A stretch of 64,000 nt of DNA from Diadophis punctatus similis (lineage: Eukaryota > Chordata > Lepidosauria > Squamata > Dipsadidae): the NCBI GenBank assembly GCA_023053685.1, contig JALIGW010000002.1:46302778-46366777 (forward strand), read 5' to 3'. Shown in pieces: positions 57,870-64,000 of this stretch. A program made the position numbers and the translations under genes. Numbering within the stretch: the first letter of the stretch is position 1; each line of letters begins with the position of its first letter. Under the pieces are notes generated by a model. The model was given only the letters and a program-made list of their open reading frames with translations, was not told the DNA's origin and searched no databases.

Positions 57870-58265
57870 GATATAGGATGTGGCGAAGGTTTGTTCTCCA
57901 AGCTTTTGGGTTGGTTTCTGAATGTTTCATTACAAGGCTAGGTGTAACATCTTCAACGGAGTTTAGGGGATGTCAGTGTCAGAGGTCTTCTGTTTATAAG
58001 GGCTTCAAGTGTGGGTATCAAGTGAGGATCTTGTGATGGGTCAGCTGTGAGTCTTGTGATGGGTCTTTTGATGAGATTACATCAGGTGAGGGTCATTGGG
58101 AGGTGAACTGGTGGGGGGGTTTGTGTGGGTTGGTTGAGGTCGGTGCTGTCTCTGGTTGGCTGTGTGGTTGATTTGGATTCTGAAGGGTTCGTAGACTGGT
58201 TGTAGATCAATGTGTCTGTTGATGGAATTGCTTGTGGAATGCCAGGCTTTGATGAACTCATTAGT
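57870..58265 (-). mobile_element. Penelope-like element end
   Basis: On the minus strand text near 57,960-57,905 reads TTGAAGATGTTACACC, then TTGTAATGAAACATTCAG, the hammerhead-like pattern (near-CUGAUGA, hairpin, GAAAC) again. Upstream CATTGATCTACAACCAGTCT and a CCAACC-rich segment resemble the C-terminal/UTR part of squamate Penelope-like elements. No RT or GIY-YIG domain is included. Confidence 0.4.
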
Positions 58266-58289
58266 TACTGTTCATTTACTGTTTAAGAA

Positions 58290-58700
58290 TATCTCTGGGA
58301 TATAATAAAACATATGAAGAACGGTTGCAGGAATTGGGTATGTCTAGTTTAATGAAAAGAAGGTCTAGGGGTGACATGATAGCAGTGTTATCAGCCATAA
58401 AGAAGAGGAGATCAACCTATTTACCAAAGCACTAGAAGGTAGGACAAGAAGCAATGGATAAAAGCTAATCAAGGAGAGAAGTAACTTTAGAATTAAGCAC
58501 AAATTTCCTGCAGTTCCAGCAGAACAATTAATCAGTGGAAAAGCTTGCCTTCAGAACTTGTGGGTGCTCCATTACTGGAGATTTTGAAGAAGATATTGGG
58601 CAACCATTTGTCTGAAATGGTATAGGGTCCCCTGCTTGTGCAGGGTTGGACTAGAAGGCCTTCAAAGTCCCTTCCAACTCTGTTATTCTGTTATTCTATT
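58290..58700 (+). mobile_element. CR1 LINE 3' end
   Basis: AGGTCTAGGGGTGACATGAT, AAGCTTGCCTTCAGAACTTG and CAGGGTTGGACTAGAAGGCC, then TCCCTTCCAACTCTGTTATT, form the CR1 3' region ending in a TTATTCTATTC tail. Longer than the copy at 6,600. Confidence 0.88.
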
Positions 58701-59375
58701 CATTCACTTCAGCAGCAGCAGCAGAAAACATGAGGCTCTTCAGGATGAAAAATGTGGAAGTATCTGTCTTCCTACGTGGTATGCAGCTAAGATGGATTTT
58801 GGTAGCTTGTTTTCTATAGCTGTATTGAAGATTGACATGTTTTATTAATCCTGAAAATGCACTGTTTGGCATTATTTATATGACTGGTAATTGGCCTTTA
58901 AACATATGAATTATATATGAAAAGAATTGCTTTCTCTTTTATTTGTGTCCTTCCTTGGATACTGTTTTGTCATTGCATCTTGTTTCTGGCAGGTCAATAT
59001 GGAAAAGTAAGGAAATAACTCTTGGGGAAGGCCACAATAAAACTTTAAACCATGTCCAGAGGCTTGTGGATTTGGGACTCTATCAACTCAATCTTGCACT
59101 CAATATCTGGTGTGTATTGCTTATCTCTTAGCCTCAGTGATATTCCTTTTATGAAAGAAGGAATTTGTATGACCCCCACTGCTTTGAGAGGCCCACAGAA
59201 CCAAGTTAAAGCAAAAGTGTAATTTAAAACAAATACTAAAATATGATTAGACCAATAAGCAATACTTCATAAAATACATATTGAAACAATTGAAAGGCAC
59301 GGTTTTTGTTTTAGAGAAAAGTATTTTGAATGCCCTTCTGAATTGAATAAGAAGGGAACTTGCTCATTTTCCTCT
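58701..59375. other. Unique-looking DNA, no gene recognised
   Basis: Short frames only; no domain or repeat. Confidence 0.45.
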
Positions 59376-59450
59376 TGTCACGTACTGCCATACGGAGCAC
59401 GGATTTGCATGGCTGCTGCTGATTGGCTAATCGAGCGGCGGGAGAAATGA
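59376..59450 (+). mobile_element. LTR fragment (family of 20,626)
   Basis: TGTCACGTACTGCCATACGG and ATTTGCATGGCTGCTGCTGA match the first 75 bp of the solo LTR at 20,626-20,850. The rest is lost. Confidence 0.75.
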
Positions 59451-61028
59451 AGCTCAGTTATGGAGGTTATTTAATTTTTTCCCCTTAAACTCTGAATGAT
59501 AAAACAGAACAATTCTTATACTACTAATGAGAATTACTTTTTTATAATTTTTTTTATGCTCTCCCGTTGTTTTTGGAGAAGAATTGTAATTTCTCTGGAA
59601 TTCAGAAGGAACAGGTGCAATTCACATCATATTTAAAACTAGCTGTTGGTAGCCTGTTTTCACCCTAAAATATTCCTGCTGAGACTTACACTTCTGGAAG
59701 GAAAATGGTTTCATGATGAAAACTCTACTTTGCCTATTATGGGTGGCACATACTAATATGGAGATCGAAAAACTGGCTAACGACGATCAGGATAATGGAA
59801 ATGTTACAGACACTTTTAAAAGTTTCTATGCCCATGATAGATTTATATTGCTAATTACAGCGACAGTGCAAAAATCCATGGAAATTGCCTCTTTCACCCC
59901 CATCAAAAATCAGTACATTCTCTTTATTAATTAAATTAAATTAAATATAGAACAATCTTCTTTGCTCAGTTTTTATTCCACTCATTTCACACTATAACAA
60001 CTCATACATACTAATGAGGATGAGTCTCTGGAGCGCGTGGGGTTGAAATAATTTATTCAGTAGTAGGAATAAAAGATAACTCAGGTTTTATATATATACA
60101 CACACACACACATACCCTGCTGACTTTACACACAGTTTGGCAAGATTTATACTGGACTACAAATAAGTAACAATATATTAAAGAACAGGCTTGTCGCTGG
60201 AAAGTTCACAATCTTCTTCTTGTTCCTCTTCCATGAGAAGGCTTGGAGGGGGATTAGGGAAAACTGGCTCTACTATTTAAACTTCTTCCTTTTGTGCTGC
60301 ATCCACCGATTCAAAAAGATTGTCTCCAGACAGAAACTAGGACAAAGTTCTCATCAATCATTAAAAGCGCTCAGCAATTATCAACCAGCAGATGCACAAT
60401 GTATCCTTACAATTTGCACTAAAGCACAATGCCCTATACTTAGGGGGCTTCCAAACAATGTGTGGCATGACATCGTCTGCATGCTAACCAAAGACTCACA
60501 CCTGTCTTCCTCCTGTTCCCCTCCAAATCCGATGAGAAACAAATCCCACACACATCTTGTGCAAATAGAGGCGCCATTGGCAAGTTCCCTTCAGTCCAGT
60601 GAAAATCATGTTGGATTAATTACAAGGCAGAAGAGCCGAAGAGCAATTCAGACAAAATCAAGCATGCTTTAAAACCCTGTGAGTTTTAGTGGCAACATGA
60701 AGCCAATGTTTCAAAATCCTCTTTTGCTGAGATCAGTGGGGCTTGAAACTTATAAATGTTGTGTCGTCTTCTTGATCTTCAGAGATTACACATTTTATGT
60801 AATGCTACATATTTCATTGGGGCTTGAACTACAAAGTACAAAGCAGTTCAGGAGCAGACAACCTAAAAGAGGTTTGGATTACAGTTGGCACAGTGCCTTC
60901 TCTTCACCATCCTGGTTGAGACTAATCGGAGTTATAATGCAAACATGTCACCACAGCAGTATTAATATAGACACCCAGTGTTATAATGTGAACATAGAAT
61001 AAGGTCATATGTATCCAATATTACAGTT
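59451..61028. other. Unassigned DNA, no gene recognised
   Basis: The longest frame is 150 codons (60,220-60,672, plus). It contains no domain I know, and nearby text (TTCACAATCTTCTTCTTGTT) could be an LTR-element piece, but this is unproven. A short TA/CA run lies at 60,091-60,114. Confidence 0.35.
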
Positions 61029-61235
61029 GGTCTAGCAGCCTAGTGGTAAGGTGCTGAATTAGGAGCAAGGAATCTATGAGTTGTAGTCCTTCCTTAGGCA
61101 CAAAGCCATCTTGGTGTTTTTGAGCCAGTTATTTTCTCTCAGCCCTAGGCGGATAGCAAATCCCTTCCAAAAATGTTACCAAGAAACTGCATGGACTTGT
61201 CCTTGTAGCTGCTGGGAATCAGTGACTTGAAAGTA
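61029..61235 (+). mobile_element. tRNA SINE, Sauria-type head
   Basis: GGTCTAGCAGCCTAGTGGTA (head), TATGAGTTGTAGTCCTTCCT (B-box neighbourhood) and TTTCTCTCAGCCCTAGGCGG (body), ending near GGGAATCAGTGACTTGAAAG. The tail resembles that of the copy at 53,310. Confidence 0.7.
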
Positions 61236-61356
61236 AAATACATTAGTTTATTAAATTGAGGGAATTGATGGCATTTTTTTTAAAAAAAATCTCTTTCCAA
61301 ATTATCTTAAGAAAAAAGTGGTCTCTCTTTCTTCTCCTTAAGATAATACCTTGAAG

Positions 61357-61779
61357 CAGTGGTGGGTTCCTACCGGTGTGGTCCACTCTATCGCACCGGT
61401 AGCAGCGGGCTGGTGATGTCATCAAGAGGTTACCAACCCGGTGCGGTCGGTTGCCGGTCCCTAGGAGCTGTCATCTTTTTTTCAGAATTTCTGGGCTTTT
61501 TTTTCTTCCTGCGCATGCATGGAAGCAAAATCTTGCGAGGAGACGTGCGCGTGTGAGATTTCGGCGATTTTTGCTTCTGCGCATGCGCAGAAGCAAAAAA
61601 TTACCAAAATTGCATGCACACATGTCCCCTCACAAGATTTCAGTGCGATTTTGCTTCCGCGCATGCGTGGAAGCAAAATCTCGCGAGGGGGCGTGCGCAT
61701 AGTGAGTGCGCATGTGCACGAAATATGGTGATGCGCACGCAGAGCACCGGTAGCAAGGTAAGAGAGCAACCCGTCCCTG
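61357..61779 (+). mobile_element. H1 MITE with internal inverted repeats
   Basis: Ends CAGTGGTGGGTTCCTACC and AGAGCAACCCGTCCCTG, with perfect 8-bp duplication CCTTGAAG (61,349-61,356 and 61,780-61,787). The core repeats GCGCATGCGCAGAAGCAAAA-type words in both orientations, as in 23,478-23,834. Confidence 0.93.
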
Positions 61780-61787
61780 CCTTGAAG

Positions 61788-62287
61788 GCTCAACTTTTAA
61801 TTCTGCAAGGATTATACATTTCCTAAAGCATTCCTTTCATGATTAATAAATCTCACCCAAGGAGTGAAATGTGAAGATTCAACCCAGATTTTCCATCATG
61901 ATTTATTGTACACATCAAGTTAAAATCTGATTTATCTTCATGGGAATAAATCTAAGTAAGCTCCAGACTTGTGCATTCTCATTTCCCCACCACAGCCTTG
62001 AGGATGCTTAAACTTTCACTTCCATTTGTTGAGTGATCCTAATTTCATTTTGTGTGTGGTGAATTTTAATGTTGAGATGAGGTAGCTTCATAATGTATAT
62101 TTTGAATTTGATTTCTTGCAAATCAATGTTCACGTATGAAGAAGGCAACAGATGTGATCAGTCAAATGTGGAGAAGAGGTCTTCTAGAAATCCCTCCCAC
62201 AATTATCTCAAAATAAGAGAGGGAGCCATGAGAACATGGTTGGTTCGCTTTGACTCATTCCTGTTAATGGAAGTGGAGTAGCATTTA
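61788..62287. other. Unique-looking DNA, no gene recognised
   Basis: Spacer before the copia LTR; no gene or repeat supported. Confidence 0.45.
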
Positions 62288-62553
62288 TGTTGGAATATTC
62301 ATGACTGGGAGAGCCATGTGATTGAGTCAGCCAATCGGGCTGAAGTGTTAATTGAGCATGTCCAGAAACTTAGCAAGAAGAAGGGCGTGGTTTACTCTGT
62401 CCACCATTATACTCCAGTATGAAAACATCTCAACATGTGATCTGAAACAAAGTGTGGTATTGTTAATGTTTTATTCTACTTATAAAGAAGTTATTTGAAT
62501 CAGCAAAATGCAGTTATCTTTTGAAGCTTCTGATTTATTGCGTAACTCTAACA
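62288..62553 (+). repeat. 5' LTR of a Ty1/copia element
   Basis: Starts TGTTGGAATATTCATGACTG and ends TTGCGTAACTCTAACA; TGTT and AACA are inverted ends. It is 266 bp, short as usual for copia elements. The boundary is fixed on the right by the primer-binding site that follows directly. The left boundary is inferred from the TG end and cannot be confirmed by a target duplication, because the 3' LTR lies outside the window. Confidence 0.8.
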
Positions 62554-62568
62554 GGTTATGGGCCCAGG
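62554..62568 (+). promoter_or_regulatory. Primer-binding site, copia type (initiator tRNA-Met anticodon stem-loop)
   Basis: GGTTATGGGCCCAG directly after the LTR is complementary to CUGGGCCCAUAACC, the anticodon stem-loop of initiator tRNA-Met including its CAU anticodon. Drosophila copia uses the 5' half of this tRNA as primer, not its 3' end, and has the same site. The match of 14 bases next to the LTR end is unlikely by chance. Confidence 0.85.
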
Positions 62569-62669
62569 AATCGCTCAAGAAGTAAAGTTAAAACTGCATT
62601 GTAATTTAAAGCTGATAAGAAGCTGTCTGTGTTGTTAAAGGAACAGGCAGAGAAGAAAAATAAAGCAGG

Positions 62670-64000
62670 ATGGCTGCTGCTATGGAATTTAAAGACAGTC
62701 CAATACCTAAATTGGGGAAGAAAAATTATTTAATTTGGGCTGCAAAAATGGAATGTTTTTTGAAAGCAAAAGAATTATGGGACATCGTAGCAGACCCCCC
62801 ACAAGGTGTGCTTGGAGCAGCAGATCAAAAGGCTCATGACAAAGCTATGGCTTATCTTCTTTTAAGTCTGGGGGATGATCAATTCTTAAATGTAGCTGAA
62901 TTAAAGTCTGCAAAAGAAATATGGCAGAAATTGAAAGCAGTATATGTCAATGTTTCTGCGTGTAATGTGGTCCAACTTTCAAGAAAGCTTTTCAGAATGA
63001 GTTTGCAGACAGGAGATTCTATGGAAGATCATTTAATGAAAATGCAGTCTAATTTTCTAGAATTGGAGCAACGTGGAGTAAAGTTTCCAGAGTCCCAGAA
63101 AGTTTTATTAGTGTTAAATAGTTTGGATCAGAGCTGGGAGACTGTGTCAGCTATTTTTGAAAGTAAGCCAGAAGCAGATTTGAATTTGGAGGCTTTGAAA
63201 TCGTGTTTATTGAATGAATATGAGAAAAGGCTTTTCAGCCATGCTGATGGAAAATTCCACAGGCGGGGGCCCAACAAGGAGTACAGTGGAAACTTACAGC
63301 AAGTCTCCAGCAAAATTTTCCACAGGCTGCCTATCTCTAGCAACAGCCGAGGTGTCTGCAGAGATGAGGAGAGCAGAGGCAGGAGAGATCAAGTTACACA
63401 GCCACAATTCTGCAAGCAAGATAAGAAAGCATGTTTCATTTGTGGAGAAACCAATCATCTGCAGAAAAGCTGTACACAGAGAAGAAATATGCAAGACAAG
63501 AGACATTATTTGCAAGGACAGATTGCAGTTGCAAAAGTTTGTTATAATAACAATAGAGACAAATGGTTGATTGACAGTGGGGCTAGTCAAACAATTGTTA
63601 ATAATTCTGACTTATTTTCCAGATTTTTCCCAGGAAACCATGAAGAAGTGGCCTTAGCCAATGGTCAAAAGGCTAAAATCATTGGAAGAGGCGATGTGCA
63701 AATTCCATATTTGGAATCCAGGTTTACTGATGTGTTATGTGTACCTGAAATGGAGCATAATTTGTTAAGTGTGTCTAGTTTAGACAAGCAAGGTTATGAA
63801 ACCACATTTGTTAATGGGAAGTGTATCATCCAAAGAAATGGGAATGTTTGTGCACAGGGCATAAAAGAGGATAATCTTTATGTATTGCAGGGACAAAAGG
63901 TGCCACATTGTTCCCAGATATTTAAAAATGTAGCAGAACATAATTCATGTGTTCATCTTCTGCACAGACGACTTGGTCATGCTAATTTTAAGGTTGTTCA
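62670..64000 (+). CDS. Ty1/copia Gag-Pol polyprotein, intact as far as visible, runs off the window
   Basis: The ATG at 62,670 has a good context (GCAGGATGG) and an in-frame stop three codons upstream. The frame has no stop through all 443 codons to the edge. Residues about 1-240 are a Gag of the copia type (LGKKNYLIWAAKMECFL near 15-31). A zinc knuckle C-x2-C-x4-H-x4-C is at 255-268. The aspartic protease motif WLIDSGAS has its catalytic Asp at 302. After it comes the typical hydrophobic stretch with ...EMEHNLLSVSSL. The pre-integrase HRRLGH zinc motif begins at 432-437. Integrase, RT and RNase H would follow to the right. Gag and Pol share one frame, as in copia. The 5' leader is 116 bp. 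The visible part is consistent with a functional copy. Confidence 0.93.
   Translation, partial: MAAAMEFKDSPIPKLGKKNYLIWAAKMECFLKAKELWDIVADPPQGVLGAADQKAHDKAMAYLLLSLGDDQFLNVAELKSAKEIWQKLKAVYVNVSACNVVQLSRKLFRMSLQTGDSMEDHLMKMQSNFLELEQRGVKFPESQKVLLVLNSLDQSWETVSAIFESKPEADLNLEALKSCLLNEYEKRLFSHADGKFHRRGPNKEYSGNLQQVSSKIFHRLPISSNSRGVCRDEESRGRRDQVTQPQFCKQDKKACFICGETNHLQKSCTQRRNMQDKRHYLQGQIAVAKVCYNNNRDKWLIDSGASQTIVNNSDLFSRFFPGNHEEVALANGQKAKIIGRGDVQIPYLESRFTDVLCVPEMEHNLLSVSSLDKQGYETTFVNGKCIIQRNGNVCAQGIKEDNLYVLQGQKVPHCSQIFKNVAEHNSCVHLLHRRLGHANFKVV

Noticed and set aside
60220..60672. 150-codon plus frame
   Set aside because: No recognisable domain or conserved motif and no splice context. Kept only as unassigned DNA.
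63214..63570. 118-codon frame overlapping the copia gene
   Set aside because: A shadow in another frame; the real gag-pol frame starts at 62,670 and carries the motifs.

Overview
This window is vertebrate nuclear DNA, most probably from a squamate reptile. The evidence is the repeat content: tRNA-derived SINEs (including a Sauria-SINE-like 3' part), CR1, L2-like, L1 and REL-endonuclease LINE relics, Penelope-like remnants, Ty3/gypsy and Ty1/copia LTR elements, and many short non-autonomous DNA transposons. Snake or toxicoferan lizard is my guess; the sequence alone does not settle it. I recognise no host protein exon, no tRNA or rRNA gene and no CRISPR or bacterial feature. Most short open frames here are chance frames or repeats.

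Layout. 1-9,800 is AT-rich, gene-free DNA with a few old repeats. 9,840-14,120 is the only part that looks like host regulatory DNA: two unmethylated-looking CpG islands, a strong minus-strand splice donor at 11,318/11,319, CCAAT boxes, and an AT-rich flank with homeodomain-type and octamer motifs. It could be the promoter of a gene whose exons lie outside the window. 14,360-35,200 is accessory DNA: SINEs, L2/CR1/R4-like/L1 LINE ends and nested miniature transposons (MITEs). 35,300-40,570 is an ancient minus-strand gypsy element shattered by later insertions. 41,000-46,400 holds a solo LTR, MITEs, a Penelope-like inverted remnant and a mariner foldback. 47,286-51,126 is a younger, internally deleted gypsy element with both LTRs. 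52,300-61,800 is again SINE/LINE/MITE DNA. From 62,288 to the right edge lies the 5' part of a Ty1/copia element with an LTR, a copia-type primer site and an uninterrupted gag-pol frame that leaves the window.

MITE families named here: H1 (ends like CAGTGGTGGGTTCC, 8-bp target duplications, CCGGT-rich), H2 (ends like CAGGGGTGTCAAACT, 8-bp duplications), M1 (ends like CAGGTAGTCCTCGACTTA, flanked by TA), M2 (ends like CCATATTTTTCGGAGTATAA, flanked by TA) and P1 (palindrome around CAACTTTAAGACTTGTGGAC). The 8-bp duplications point to hAT transposases acting in trans, because no hAT transposase gene is present. Nesting gives a relative history: gypsy relic, L1 and SINEs first, then LTR insertions, then H and M family bursts. 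The copia element looks like one of the least decayed insertions.
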